Source of the DNA: DAOTWA01 sp963702935
GTDB lineage: Bacteria > Chloroflexota > Anaerolineae > Anaerolineales > Anaerolineaceae
NCBI GenBank assembly: GCA_963702935.1
Contig: OY969772.1
Coordinates: forward strand, 3,100,001-3,164,000
DNA: 64,000 bases
Direction: 5' to 3'
Part shown: piece by piece, positions 50,415 to 59,239 of the stretch
How the letters are laid out: each line of letters begins with the position of its first letter
How positions within the stretch are numbered: the stretch's first letter is position 1
Translations under genes and position numbers: made by a program
The notes under the pieces: generated by a model
What the model was told of the DNA's origin: nothing
Databases searched by the model: none
Seen by the model: only the letters and a program-made list of their open reading frames with translations

Positions 50415-50780
50415 ATGGCTAAAAAATCTCGTTCTGAAGCACGTCTTCGAAGGCACGCTCGTGTACGCAAGAACGTCCAGGGCACGTCCGATCGCCCGAG
50501 GATGAGTGTATTCCGCAGCCTGGTAGGAATTTACGTGCAAGTTATCGATGATGTAGCTGGACATACTTTGGTGTCGGCCTCCACGGTTGACAGCGATATC
50601 CGCAAAAAGACCGAAGGCAAGAACAAGACGGAACAGGCTCGCCTGGTGGGCCAGGTAGTCGCTGAACGCGCCAAGGAAAAAGGAATTACCACCGTCGTCT
50701 TCGACCGGGGTGGTTTCCGCTACATCGGCCGGGTCAAGGCTCTAGCAGACGGCGCCCGCGAAAATGGCCTGGTATTCTAG
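50415..50780 (+). CDS. rplR: 50S ribosomal protein L18
   Basis: A 121-residue L18 from the ATG at 50415 (MAKKSRSEARLRRHARVRKN), chosen over an ATG 6 nt earlier because AGGG is then correctly spaced. FDRGGFRYIGRVKALADGAR ends in GLVF as usual. It binds 5S rRNA with L5. Confidence 0.95.
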   Translation: MAKKSRSEARLRRHARVRKNVQGTSDRPRMSVFRSLVGIYVQVIDDVAGHTLVSASTVDSDIRKKTEGKNKTEQARLVGQVVAERAKEKGITTVVFDRGGFRYIGRVKALADGARENGLVF

Positions 50781-50804
50781 GTTGTAAAGCAGAGGATCTG
50801 ATCT

Positions 50805-51338
50805 ATGGAAACGACAGAATACCAAAGTATGGAACAGACTTATGACGAGCGCGTCATCGAGATCGCGCGCGTTGCGAAGGTAGTCAAGGGTGGGCGGCGC
50901 TTCCAGTTCCGGGTGACGATCGTGGCCGGGGATAACCGCGGCAACGTTGGCCTGGGCGTTGGAAAAGCCAATGCCGTCCCTGATGCGATGCGCAAGGCGA
51001 CCGACCGGGCCCACAAGGACATGCACAAGGTGGCGGTGAACGGATCGACCATCCCGCACGAAGTGCTTGGGAAGACGGGAGGGGCGCGCGTGCTCCTCAA
51101 GCCGGCTTCTCCCGGCACCGGCGTGATCGCGGCAGGTGGCGTGCGCGCCGTGCTCGAAGCGGCCGGCATCCACGATATCCTGACCAAATCGATGGGAAGC
51201 GCCAACGTGCTGAACGTGGTACAGGCAACTTTCGAGGCGCTCAACCAACTCAAGTCGCCGCAGGAAGAAGCCAACCGGCGCGGCAAGCAGGTCAAAGACG
51301 TGCTGCCTTTCTGGGAGAGGAGAAAGAATGTCGGCTAA
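50805..51338 (+). CDS. rpsE: 30S ribosomal protein S5
   Basis: A 177-residue S5 with the RNA-binding motif VVKGGRRFQFRVTIVAGDN and GLGVGKANAVPDAMRKAT; the second domain has GTGVIAAGGVRAVLEAAGI. Its end overlaps rpmD by 11 nt. Confidence 0.97.
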   Translation: METTEYQSMEQTYDERVIEIARVAKVVKGGRRFQFRVTIVAGDNRGNVGLGVGKANAVPDAMRKATDRAHKDMHKVAVNGSTIPHEVLGKTGGARVLLKPASPGTGVIAAGGVRAVLEAAGIHDILTKSMGSANVLNVVQATFEALNQLKSPQEEANRRGKQVKDVLPFWERRKNVG

Positions 51339-51531
51339 GAAAGTATCTCCCAAGGTATTGCAGATCACGCTGGTGAAAAGCGCGATCGGATATTCCAAAA
51401 AACATAAAGCGACTATCCGGGCCCTGGGCTTCCACCGTTTGCATGAGACGGTAGAACACGTGGACAGCCCCACTTTGCGCGGTATGTTGTCGAAAGTCAA
51501 TCATCTGGTGCGAATAGAAGAGAAGGTATGA
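51328..51531 (+). CDS. rpmD: 50S ribosomal protein L30
   Basis: A 67-residue L30 (LQITLVKSAIGYSKKHKATI, GFHRLHETVEHVDSPTLRGM), slightly longer than E. coli L30 at the N-terminus. The start lies inside the end of rpsE. Confidence 0.96.
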   Translation: MSAKKVSPKVLQITLVKSAIGYSKKHKATIRALGFHRLHETVEHVDSPTLRGMLSKVNHLVRIEEKV

Positions 51532-51533
51532 CG

Positions 51534-51983
51534 ATGAAACTCAACGATCTCATGCCCAACCCAGGTTCCAAGCGGTCGCGCAAGCGCGTCGGCCACGGTA
51601 TGGCTGCCGGACAGGGAAAGACCTGCGGTAGAGGCACCAAGGGCGAGGGCTCTCGCGCAGGTGGAAGCACGCGCCTGTATCATCAGGGCGGCAACCTGCC
51701 TTTTTTCCGCCGCTTGCCCTTTATGCGAGGTGAAGGCTTCACCCCGCCGAGCCAGGTGGAATATACCGAAGTCAATCTGGAGCAGTTAGAGCGCTTCCCG
51801 GCTGACAGTGAAATCACCCCTGAAATTCTGGCAGAGGCTGCTATCGTGCGCAATGCATCCGCCCCCGTGGTTCTTCTGGGCCGCGGCGAGGTCAAGGTGC
51901 CTCTGAAGGTGCGGGTTCAGCGCGTCACCAAGGGCGCTCGTGCAAAGATCGAAGCGGCAGGCGGCAGCGTTGAAGTCATTTGA
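51534..51983 (+). CDS. rplO: 50S ribosomal protein L15
   Basis: A 149-residue L15 (MKLNDLMPNPGSKRSRKRVG, GGSTRLYHQGGNLPFFRRLP). Of two ATGs 6 nt apart (51528, 51534), the second is better spaced from AAGG. Confidence 0.95.
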   Translation: MKLNDLMPNPGSKRSRKRVGHGMAAGQGKTCGRGTKGEGSRAGGSTRLYHQGGNLPFFRRLPFMRGEGFTPPSQVEYTEVNLEQLERFPADSEITPEILAEAAIVRNASAPVVLLGRGEVKVPLKVRVQRVTKGARAKIEAAGGSVEVI

Positions 51984-52019
51984 TTGATCGGGTTAATTCG
52001 ATCAAAGGAGACCTGATTT

Positions 52020-53363
52020 ATGAAGCGTTCACCCTGGCGCTATTTGTGGAAATCGGAAGATATCCGCAAGAAGTTACTGATTACCCTGGCACTGCTGGTT
52101 ATTTACCGCTTTGCGTCGAACATCCCTGTGCCCGGGGTCAATCACAGCGTGCTTGCTTCCCTGGCGACTGCCGGTGGAGCGGCCGGAACGCTGTTCAACA
52201 TGCTGGATTTGCTCTCCGGCGGTACGGTTTCCCGCTTCTCGATCCTGGCGATGGGAGTCTATCCCTACATCACGGCCCAAATCATCATCCAGTTGCTCGT
52301 CCCCATCATCCCGGCTCTCGAACAGCGCCTCAAGGATGACCCACGGGAAGGCCAGATCTTCATGGAGAAGTGGACCATGATCCTGACTATCCCCATGGCG
52401 GCGCTATCGGCTTTTGGGCAGATCAATATCTTCAACTCGATGGCCGGCAGCGGGCAATCCATCTTGCAAAACTACGGGTTCACCGGCGCCAATCTGTTGC
52501 CCACGCTTTCTACGATCATATCGATGATGGCGGGCACCATGTTTGGCATTTGGCTCGGCCAGTTGATCTCCGAGTACGGCATCCGCAACCAGGGCCTGTC
52601 CCTGATCATTTTTGCGGGGATCGTGGCGCGCATCCCCGAGAACTTCGTCAGCATCTTGAGCGACCAGCAGAATCGCTGGGTCATCCTGGTTATCCTGGCC
52701 ATCCTGGCCATCACGATCTTTGCGATCGTCTTCGTCACCCAGGGCCGCCGCAACGTGCCGGTGATGTTCCCCGGGCGCCGCGTCGGCAACCGCATGTCCA
52801 TGCCCGTCAAGAGCAACCTGCCCTTGATGGTCAACATGGCCGGCATGATCCCGCTGATCTTTGCCCAGTCCATCCTGACCTTCCCGGCCATCGTGGCCAG
52901 CTACTTCCTGCACTCGACGAGTACTTTCGTCGCGGCGGTGGCGAACGGCATTTACACGACTTTCAACGGGCAATCCATCTGGTATTCGCTGCTGTACTTC
53001 TTGATGGTGGTGGCGTTCACCTTCTTCTATACCGACGTGCTGTTCGCCCAGCAGAATTACGGCGATAACCTCAAGAAACAAGGGGCGCAGATCCCCGGTG
53101 TGATCCGCGGCACTCCCACGCAGAAATATCTAACCAAGGTGCAGCGGCGCATCACTTTCCCCGGGGCGATCTTCCTGGGAATAGTGGCTGTGCTGCCGTT
53201 CCTGATCGGCCTGGTGCTGCCGCTGGGCACGCAGCAAGCCAGCCTTTACCTGATCTCTTCCGCCGGACTACTGATCGTGGTGGGTGTAGTGAAGGATACC
53301 TTCAATATCATCGAGACCGAGCTCAAGCTGCACGGTTACGAAGAGAAGCTGGTCAAGGGCTAA
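52020..53363 (+). CDS. secY: Preprotein translocase subunit SecY
   Basis: A 447-residue channel subunit with ten membrane spans. It opens RSPWRYLWKSEDIRKKLLIT and includes the plug region, GIMPYITAQIIIQLL-like GVYPYITAQIIIQLLVP, the cytoplasmic loop QGRRNVPVMFPGRRVG (ribosome/SecA contact) and PGVIRGTPTQKYL. AAAGGAG precedes the ATG. Position after rplO and before adk is the usual bacterial order. Confidence 0.98.
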   Translation: MKRSPWRYLWKSEDIRKKLLITLALLVIYRFASNIPVPGVNHSVLASLATAGGAAGTLFNMLDLLSGGTVSRFSILAMGVYPYITAQIIIQLLVPIIPALEQRLKDDPREGQIFMEKWTMILTIPMAALSAFGQINIFNSMAGSGQSILQNYGFTGANLLPTLSTIISMMAGTMFGIWLGQLISEYGIRNQGLSLIIFAGIVARIPENFVSILSDQQNRWVILVILAILAITIFAIVFVTQGRRNVPVMFPGRRVGNRMSMPVKSNLPLMVNMAGMIPLIFAQSILTFPAIVASYFLHSTSTFVAAVANGIYTTFNGQSIWYSLLYFLMVVAFTFFYTDVLFAQQNYGDNLKKQGAQIPGVIRGTPTQKYLTKVQRRITFPGAIFLGIVAVLPFLIGLVLPLGTQQASLYLISSAGLLIVVGVVKDTFNIIETELKLHGYEEKLVKG

Positions 53364-53367
53364 GCGC

Positions 53368-54024
53368 ATGTCTACTTATATCGTCTTGCTAGGCCCTCCG
53401 GGGGCCGGAAAAGGCACTCAGGCGCAGGTGATCGCGGAGAAGATGGGGCTGGCCCACATCTCTTCGGGCGACCTGTTCCGCGACAACCTGAAGCGCCAAA
53501 CGGAGCTTGGAAAAGTCGCTCAAGGCTACATGACGCGGGGCGAGCTGGTGCCCGACGACGTGACCATCGGCATGGTACGCGAGCGCTTGAAGGAGCCTGA
53601 TTGCGTGCAGGGGGCGCTGCTGGATGGCTTCCCGCGCACCCCGGCGCAGGCCGACGCTCTGGCGGCCATGCTGGCCGAGTGGGGCGGCAAGGTGAAAGTG
53701 GTGCCGTACATTTCTGTAGCGGCGGACGTGTTGATCGACCGGCTGGGTGGACGCTGGACCTGCCGGGCAGAGGGACACGTTTTTCACGAGAAATTCAACC
53801 CTCCCAAGGTGGCCGGGAAATGCGATTTTGACGGCTCAGAGCTTTACCAACGCGAGGATGACCGCGCCGAGACGGTGGAGAACCGCATCCGGGTCTACCT
53901 GGAGCAAACCTCTCCGCTGATCGCTTACTATCGTAAGCAAGGTTTACTGGCAGAGGTGGACGGGACGTTACCCATCGACCAGGTGAGCGACCAGATCCTC
54001 GCGGCTATACTGAAGGACAAATGA
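53368..54024 (+). CDS. adk: Adenylate kinase
   Basis: A 218-residue long-type adenylate kinase (ATP + AMP to 2 ADP). P-loop LGPPGAGKGTQAQ, GDLFRDNL, DGFPRTPAQADAL and a long LID with FNPPKVAGKCDFDGSELYQR. Of the four zinc-site positions usual in this LID, only Cys in TCRAEGH and the C-x2-D pair are obvious, so a metal site is uncertain. It starts 4 nt after secY. Confidence 0.97.
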   Translation: MSTYIVLLGPPGAGKGTQAQVIAEKMGLAHISSGDLFRDNLKRQTELGKVAQGYMTRGELVPDDVTIGMVRERLKEPDCVQGALLDGFPRTPAQADALAAMLAEWGGKVKVVPYISVAADVLIDRLGGRWTCRAEGHVFHEKFNPPKVAGKCDFDGSELYQREDDRAETVENRIRVYLEQTSPLIAYYRKQGLLAEVDGTLPIDQVSDQILAAILKDK

Positions 54025-54027
54025 AAC

Positions 54028-54798
54028 ATGTCTTGGGAACGGCAGATTAATATCAAAAGCCCGCAAGAGATCACCATCATGCGCGAGGCGGGGCGGATCA
54101 ACGCAGAAGCCCTGGCCGCCGCGAAAGCGATCATCCGACCGGGCGTGACCACCGCCGACCTCAACGCAGCCGCCGAGGAAGTATTGAAGAAGCACGGAGT
54201 CTACTCTCCCTTCCTCCACTATCCGGGGCCCTATCCCTACCCGGCCAGCACGAATGTGAGCGTAAACGCCGAGCTGGTGCACGGCATCCCCGGCAAGCGC
54301 AAGCTGAAGGAAGGGGACATTGTCTCGGTGGATTGCGGCACGGTGTATGAAGGCTTCGTCGGCGACTCGGCTTTTTCCGCCGGGGTGGGTGAGATCTCTC
54401 CCACGGCGCAGCGCCTGCTGGAAGTCACCGAGAAGGCCCTGCATGAAGGGATTGCCCGCATGGTGGCCGGAAACCACCTCGGAGACGTGTCCTCGGCCGT
54501 CGAGCAATACGTGGAGAGCAACGATTTCTACGTCACCCGCGAATATACCGGGCACGGCGTGGGCCGGCAGATGCACGAAGGACCCCAGGTGCCCAACTAC
54601 GGCATCCCCGGGCGAGGCTTGCAATTGCGCGTAGGCATGACCATCGCGCTGGAGCCCATGGTGCTGGTGGGAACGGCGGCCACCCGCGTGCTGCCAGACG
54701 AGTGGACGGTGGTTTCGGGAGACGGAAGCCTGACGGCGCACTTCGAGCACTCCGTGGCGATCACTGAAAACGGTCCGCTCATCCTGACCGAGCTGTGA
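54028..54798 (+). CDS. map: Methionine aminopeptidase, type I
   Basis: A 256-residue enzyme that removes N-terminal Met from nascent proteins. Dinuclear metal ligands are in place: Asp in DIVSVDCG and DSAFSAGVG, His in GHGVGRQMHE, Glu in ALEPM and EHSVAITENGP. VNAELVHGIPGKRKLKEGD is also typical. It lies 3 nt after adk. Confidence 0.97.
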   Translation: MSWERQINIKSPQEITIMREAGRINAEALAAAKAIIRPGVTTADLNAAAEEVLKKHGVYSPFLHYPGPYPYPASTNVSVNAELVHGIPGKRKLKEGDIVSVDCGTVYEGFVGDSAFSAGVGEISPTAQRLLEVTEKALHEGIARMVAGNHLGDVSSAVEQYVESNDFYVTREYTGHGVGRQMHEGPQVPNYGIPGRGLQLRVGMTIALEPMVLVGTAATRVLPDEWTVVSGDGSLTAHFEHSVAITENGPLILTEL

Positions 54799-54812
54799 GG
54801 AAAGTAGAATCC

Positions 54813-54841
54813 TGGACGGATCAGGGAAGAACTAGTATAAT
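54813..54841 (+). promoter_or_regulatory. Promoter before rpmJ
   Basis: TGGACG (54813-54818), 17-bp spacer, TATAAT (54836-54841) in the 96-bp gap where infA is often found. It would drive rpmJ-rpsM-rpsK-rpsD-rpoA-rplQ. Confidence 0.6.
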
Positions 54842-54894
54842 CCTATCTTTGGCTGTGTTAACCGCAATCATCGGTTATCAAGGAGTAGCACAAC

Positions 54895-55008
54895 ATGAAA
54901 GTGTCACCATCCATACGAAAGCGCTGCGCAAAATGCAGGATCGTCAAGCGCAACCGCAGGCTATACGTGATCTGCGAGAACCCAAAGCACAAACAGCGAC
55001 AGGGATAA
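54895..55008 (+). CDS. rpmJ: 50S ribosomal protein L36, zinc-binding type
   Basis: A 37-residue protein beginning MKVSPSIRKRCAKCRIVKRN. Cys11, Cys14, Cys27 and His32 form the zinc site. AAGGAG is 10 nt before the ATG, and rpsM starts 6 nt after the stop. It lies directly downstream of map without an infA gene in between. Confidence 0.95.
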   Translation: MKVSPSIRKRCAKCRIVKRNRRLYVICENPKHKQRQG

Positions 55009-55014
55009 TAAAAC

Positions 55015-55404
55015 ATGGCGAGAATTGAAGGTGTTGATCTCCCGCGCAATAAGCGCATCGACATTGGCTTGCAGTATATCTTTGGCGTCGGTCCAACTCG
55101 GGCGAAGACCATCCTGGCTGCGACCAAGGTGAGACCCGAAATCCGGGTAAAAGATCTATCGGAAGCAGACGTGTCCCTCCTACGCGATTACATCGCGAAA
55201 AACTATAAAGTAGAGGGCGATCTGCGCCGTGAAGTCCAGATGAACATCAAGCGGCTGATCGAGATCGGCTGCTATCGCGGCCTGCGCCACCGCAGAAATC
55301 TGCCAGTGCACGGCCAGAGAACCCGCACCAATTCGCGCACCCGCAAGGGGCCGAAAAAGACGGTTGCCGGTCGCGGCCGCCGCCGTGGCGCCACCAAGAA
55401 GTAG
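55015..55404 (+). CDS. rpsM: 30S ribosomal protein S13
   Basis: A 129-residue S13 (MARIEGVDLPRNKRIDIGLQ, YIFGVGPTRAKTIL, GCYRGLRHRRNLPVHGQRTR, NSRTRKGPKKTV). It contacts tRNA and L5 across the subunit interface. The 89-bp gap after it can fold as an imperfect hairpin (CCGGCC with GGCCGG). Confidence 0.98.
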   Translation: MARIEGVDLPRNKRIDIGLQYIFGVGPTRAKTILAATKVRPEIRVKDLSEADVSLLRDYIAKNYKVEGDLRREVQMNIKRLIEIGCYRGLRHRRNLPVHGQRTRTNSRTRKGPKKTVAGRGRRRGATKK

Positions 55405-55493
55405 TTTACGACTTGCGCCGGCCAGGTTGGGACCCTTCCTCCCCGCGGCTACCTGGCAGGCCGGGTTTGCAGAAACTTATTTAGTGAGGAAAT

Positions 55494-55898
55494 ATGGCTC
55501 AAAACGTACGCTCGACGCGTCGCACGAGTGCTGCACGCAAAACGAAGCGCACCTTGTCTTCCGGGCAAGTGCATATCTATGCTTCATTCAATAATACGAT
55601 CATAACGGTGACCGACCAGCAGGGAAACACAGTTTGCTGGGGCAGCTCAGGGTCGGCGGGCTTCAAAGGCTCGCGCAAAAGCACGCCCTTCGCTGCTCGC
55701 CTGGCGGCCGAACAAGCGCTGAAAGCTGCCGCTTCGATGGGCATCCAGGAAGTTGACCTGTACATCAAAGGTCCAGGCCCGGGCCGTGAATCCGCAATTC
55801 GGGCGGTTCAGGCCATGGGAATGAGAGTACGCTCTATTTCCGATATTACTCCGGTGCCGCATAACGGCTGCCGGCCTCCGAAAAAACGCCGCGTTTAA
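55494..55898 (+). CDS. rpsK: 30S ribosomal protein S11
   Basis: A 134-residue S11 (HIYASFNNTIITVTDQQGN, GFKGSRKSTPFAARLAAEQA, GPGPGRESAIRAVQAMGM) ending in CRPPKKRRV. Confidence 0.98.
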   Translation: MAQNVRSTRRTSAARKTKRTLSSGQVHIYASFNNTIITVTDQQGNTVCWGSSGSAGFKGSRKSTPFAARLAAEQALKAAASMGIQEVDLYIKGPGPGRESAIRAVQAMGMRVRSISDITPVPHNGCRPPKKRRV

Positions 55899-55923
55899 TT
55901 CATAAAGAGAAGGGAACAACTTT

Positions 55924-56562
55924 ATGGCGAAATATCTCGGTCCGGTATGCAAACTATGCCGGCGTGAAGGTGAGAAATTGTTCTTGAAGGGTGAGCGTTG
56001 TTTCACCCCCAAGTGCGCATTCGAGCGCCGTGGCTTTGCCCCCGGGCAACACGGCCGAACCAGCCAGGGGCGTAGCGATCGACAGTCTGACTACGCCCGC
56101 CAACTGCGTGCCAAGCAAAAGGCCCGCCGCGTTTACGGCGTCTTCGAGCGCCAGTTCCACCGCTTCTACAGCGTGGCTCTGAAACGCCGCGGCCTGACCG
56201 GTCTGAACCTGCTCCAAACTCTGGAGACGCGCATGGATAACGTCGTTTTCCGCCTTGGCTATGCAGTCAATCGCGCGGAAGCCCGCCTGTTAGTCACTCA
56301 TGGCCACTTTACGGTCAACGGCCGGCGGACGGATATCCCCTCCATGCTGCTCAAGCCCGGCGACGTGCTGTCGGTGCGCGACGGCTCGCGCGATACCACT
56401 TATTTCAAGCAACTGCGGGATTTGGCGGAACCTCGTACCGTCCCAGCATGGTTGGACCGCGACATCAAGGACCTGGCAGGGAAAGTTATGCGCCTGCCTG
56501 AGCGCTCCGAGATTGACGGCAATTTAACCGAGCAGCTCATCGTTGAGTACTACTCGCGTTAA
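55924..56562 (+). CDS. rpsD: 30S ribosomal protein S4, zinc-type
   Basis: A 212-residue S4. The N-terminus carries a cysteine cluster (CKLCRREGEKLFLKGERC, then CAF) of the zinc-binding form. QYARQLRAKQKARRVYG-like DYARQLRAKQKARRVYGVFE and the S4 domain with VTHGHFTVNGRRTDIPS follow. It is a primary 16S binder and often represses the alpha operon. Confidence 0.97.
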   Translation: MAKYLGPVCKLCRREGEKLFLKGERCFTPKCAFERRGFAPGQHGRTSQGRSDRQSDYARQLRAKQKARRVYGVFERQFHRFYSVALKRRGLTGLNLLQTLETRMDNVVFRLGYAVNRAEARLLVTHGHFTVNGRRTDIPSMLLKPGDVLSVRDGSRDTTYFKQLRDLAEPRTVPAWLDRDIKDLAGKVMRLPERSEIDGNLTEQLIVEYYSR

Positions 56563-56618
56563 GCCGATTAGTGCTGGTGCGCGGTAGTATAGGGTGCACT
56601 GGCAAGGGGTGGTAAATC

Positions 56619-57587
56619 GTGACTGGTCTAAGTAATATGGTAACGCCGAAAGTCGAGCGCACGGCGGAAGCTCGCAACTACGGTAAGTTTGTGGTCAGCC
56701 CCCTCGAACGGGGCTATGGAGTCACCCTGGGCAACTCGTTGCGCCGGGTGCTCCTGTCTTCTCTGGACGGGGTCGCCGTGACTTCCATCCGCATCTCGGA
56801 TGTGCTGCATGAATTCAGCGACATCCCGGGGGTACGGGAAGATGTCATCCAGGTCATGCTACAGATCAAACAGCTTCGCCTGTTGCTGCACGACGTGGAT
56901 ACTTCGCACCTGCACCTGGACGTGCGCGGTGAGGGTGTGGTCACTGCGGCGGACATCGTCGCACCGCCTGAAGTGGAGATCGTCAATCCTGACCTGTACC
57001 TCTTCACCGTGGACGATAGCAAGACCCGCCTGGAAATCGACATGACGGTGGAACGTGGGCGAGGGTATTCACCGGCCACGGAGCGCAGCGGACGCCTGCC
57101 GATCGGCGAGCTGCCCGTGGATGCGATTTTCAGCCCGATCAAACGGGTTAACTGGAATGTGTCTTCCGCGCGCGTGGGACAAAGCACCAATTACGACCGC
57201 CTGAACCTGGAAATCTGGTCGGACGGCACGACTTCTCCCGAGAACGCCTTGGGCACGGCCTCCAAGATCCTGATCGACCACCTGCGCTATATCGCGGGCA
57301 TCAGTGAAGAGTCATTGATGGTCAGCGTCGAGAAGGAAATGGCGGCCAGCAACCGGCTGACCAGCGAAGCGGCGGAGACTCCCATCGAAAACCTGGACCT
57401 CTCGGTGCGGGTATTCAATTCACTCAAACGAACAGGAATCACTACCGTTGGAGACGTGCTGGAGCTGCTCGAGAAGGGCGACGAGGCCGTCATGTCCATC
57501 CGCAATTTTGGCGAGAAGAGTCTGGACGAATTGCGCGATAAGATGCGTGAAAAGGGCTTCCTGCGGGATGAAAAAGAAGTGGAGTAG
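56619..57587 (+). CDS. rpoA: RNA polymerase alpha subunit
   Basis: A 322-residue alpha subunit starting at GTG. The N-terminal dimerisation domain includes GYGVTLGNSLRRVLLSSLDG and the C-terminal domain LDLSVRVFNSLKRTGITTVG and SIRNFGEKSLDELR, the DNA- and activator-binding fold. Length and order after rpsD are standard. Confidence 0.98.
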   Translation: MTGLSNMVTPKVERTAEARNYGKFVVSPLERGYGVTLGNSLRRVLLSSLDGVAVTSIRISDVLHEFSDIPGVREDVIQVMLQIKQLRLLLHDVDTSHLHLDVRGEGVVTAADIVAPPEVEIVNPDLYLFTVDDSKTRLEIDMTVERGRGYSPATERSGRLPIGELPVDAIFSPIKRVNWNVSSARVGQSTNYDRLNLEIWSDGTTSPENALGTASKILIDHLRYIAGISEESLMVSVEKEMAASNRLTSEAAETPIENLDLSVRVFNSLKRTGITTVGDVLELLEKGDEAVMSIRNFGEKSLDELRDKMREKGFLRDEKEVE

Positions 57588-57593
57588 GTAGAG

Positions 57594-58046
57594 ATGCGCC
57601 ATCAAGTATCAGGACATAAACTAAGTCGTGGCAAGGACCAACGAGCCGCTTTGCAGCGGACGATGATCAACCAGTTGTTCGAGCACGAGCGGATCACGAC
57701 GACCCGCGCCAAGGCCGAGTTCATCCGTGGAGCAGCCGAGCAGTTGATCACCCTGGCGCGCAACAGCGCCAAGGGCAGCGAAATCCAGAAGGTGAATGCT
57801 CGTCGTTTGGCGGCCGCCAGGATGAACAGCGCCGAGACCGTGAAGAAGCTTTTTGACGACATCGGTCCGCGCTTTTCGGCGCGCAACGGCGGTTATACCC
57901 GCATGTTGAAGCTGGGCCCGCGCCTCGGCGATGCCGCCGACATGGTTCTTTTAGAGTTGGTCGAAGATTTAATCCAGCCGGCCGTTGGACCGGGTTGGAA
58001 TGGCACGTTACCAGGTTATCATCGCCTACGACGGCACCCAGTTTGA
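57594..58046 (+). CDS. rplQ: 50S ribosomal protein L17, possibly over-long C-terminus
   Basis: MRHQVSGHKLSRGKDQRAAL, LFEHERITTTRAKA and the end RLGDAADMVLLELVE match L17 (~123 residues). The frame then continues 27 residues and overlaps truA by 47 nt. A TAA one base out of frame lies right after ELVE (57969-57971), so a single extra base may again have hidden the natural stop. The extension shows no family resemblance. Confidence 0.93.
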   Translation: MRHQVSGHKLSRGKDQRAALQRTMINQLFEHERITTTRAKAEFIRGAAEQLITLARNSAKGSEIQKVNARRLAAARMNSAETVKKLFDDIGPRFSARNGGYTRMLKLGPRLGDAADMVLLELVEDLIQPAVGPGWNGTLPGYHRLRRHPV

Positions 58047-58821
58047 AGGCTACCAGAGGCAGGCGCGCGCACGGACGGTGCAGGGCGAGATCGAATCGGC
58101 CTTGCGCCATCTGGAGTGGCAGGGCAGAACGATCCTGTCTGCCGGCCGCACAGACACCGGCGTGCACGCCGAAGGGCAGGTGATCGCGTTCGATCTGGAC
58201 TGGAGGCATTCCTTAGCGGAATTGCTCCGGGCCTTGAATGCGAACCTGCCGCAGGACATCGCCGCGCGGGAAGCGCGGCAGGCGCCGGCGGATTTCCACC
58301 CGCGTTACGCGGCGGTGGGCCGCCGCTACCGGTATCGCCTGTTCTGCCAGGAATTGCGCGCTCCCTTGCGGGAGCGTTACGCCTGGCGAGTGTGGCCCGC
58401 TGTGGATGGAGATGGCTTGCAGGCCGCTGCCCGGCTTCTACCCGGCACACACGACTTTTCTGCTTTCGGAACCCCGCCCCGGCCCGGAAGCAGCCCGGTG
58501 CGCAGCGTGGCGCGGGCGGGCTGGCAGAGGCAGCAAGAGGATTGGGTATTCGAGATCGAGGCAAATGCCTTCCTTTACCACATGGTGCGCCGACTGGTGT
58601 TCGTCCAGGTGCAGGTGGGGCAGGGGAGGGTCAGTCTCGAGGAGATGCGCGGCAGCCTCGACGAGGGCCGGGATCAGATCCCCGGATTGGCGCCTCCGAA
58701 TGGGTTGGCGTTGGTCGAGGTGATCTACCCGCCGGCGAGCCTGGCAGGTGACCTGGATAAGGATGTACATACATTGGCTGTAAGTGGAGAAGATGACCGT
58801 GGACAAGACTTACGTCCCTAA
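58000..58821 (+). CDS. truA: tRNA pseudouridine synthase A
   Basis: A ~273-residue enzyme that makes pseudouridine at tRNA positions 38-40. I start at the ATG at 58000 (MARYQVIIAYDGTQFEGYQR). The catalytic aspartate is in AGRTDTGVHAEGQV, followed by DFHPRYAAVGRRYRYRLF and FLYHMVRRLVFVQVQVG. The last ~30 residues overrun the rplM start by 29 nt and are not part of the usual family end (LVEVIYPP). Confidence 0.95.
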   Translation: MARYQVIIAYDGTQFEGYQRQARARTVQGEIESALRHLEWQGRTILSAGRTDTGVHAEGQVIAFDLDWRHSLAELLRALNANLPQDIAAREARQAPADFHPRYAAVGRRYRYRLFCQELRAPLRERYAWRVWPAVDGDGLQAAARLLPGTHDFSAFGTPPRPGSSPVRSVARAGWQRQQEDWVFEIEANAFLYHMVRRLVFVQVQVGQGRVSLEEMRGSLDEGRDQIPGLAPPNGLALVEVIYPPASLAGDLDKDVHTLAVSGEDDRGQDLRP

Positions 58822-59224
58822 GGGCCAGATCGATCGAAAATGGGTATTGGTGGATGCAAACGGCCAGACCCTGGGTCGCCTGGCTACACAGATAGCAAGC
58901 CTTTTATTAGGCAAACACAAGCCGACATTCACCCCTGGCGTGGATATGGGCGATTTTGTGGTGGTCGTGAACGCGACCAGCATCGTGGTCACCGGCAACC
59001 GCCTGGAGGAGAAGGTTTACTACCATCACTCCAATTACCCCGGCGGGCTTAAGTCGATTGGCTTGCGCGAGCAGCTTCGCACGCACCCCGATCGGGTGAT
59101 CCGTTCGGCGGTATGGGGAATGCTCCCGCACACCAAACGCGGTCGGCAGTTGATCAAGAAACTCAAAGTATACGGTGGAGCCGAGCATCCGCATAGCGCT
59201 CAGGATCCACAACCGTTAGTCTAA
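58793..59224 (+). CDS. rplM: 50S ribosomal protein L13
   Basis: A 143-residue L13 from the ATG at 58793 (MTVDKTYVPKGQIDRKWVLV). GRLATQIASLLLGKHKPTF, GDFVVVVNA and AVWGMLPHTKRGRQL are conserved. It forms a pair with rpsI. Confidence 0.97.
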   Translation: MTVDKTYVPKGQIDRKWVLVDANGQTLGRLATQIASLLLGKHKPTFTPGVDMGDFVVVVNATSIVVTGNRLEEKVYYHHSNYPGGLKSIGLREQLRTHPDRVIRSAVWGMLPHTKRGRQLIKKLKVYGGAEHPHSAQDPQPLV

Positions 59225-59239
59225 AGGAGCAGGGGACTT

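Noticed and set aside
54795..55028. 77-codon frame between map and rpmJ as a possible infA
   Set aside because: Its translation has no S1/OB-fold IF-1 sequence, and rpmJ overlaps it in the correct frame.
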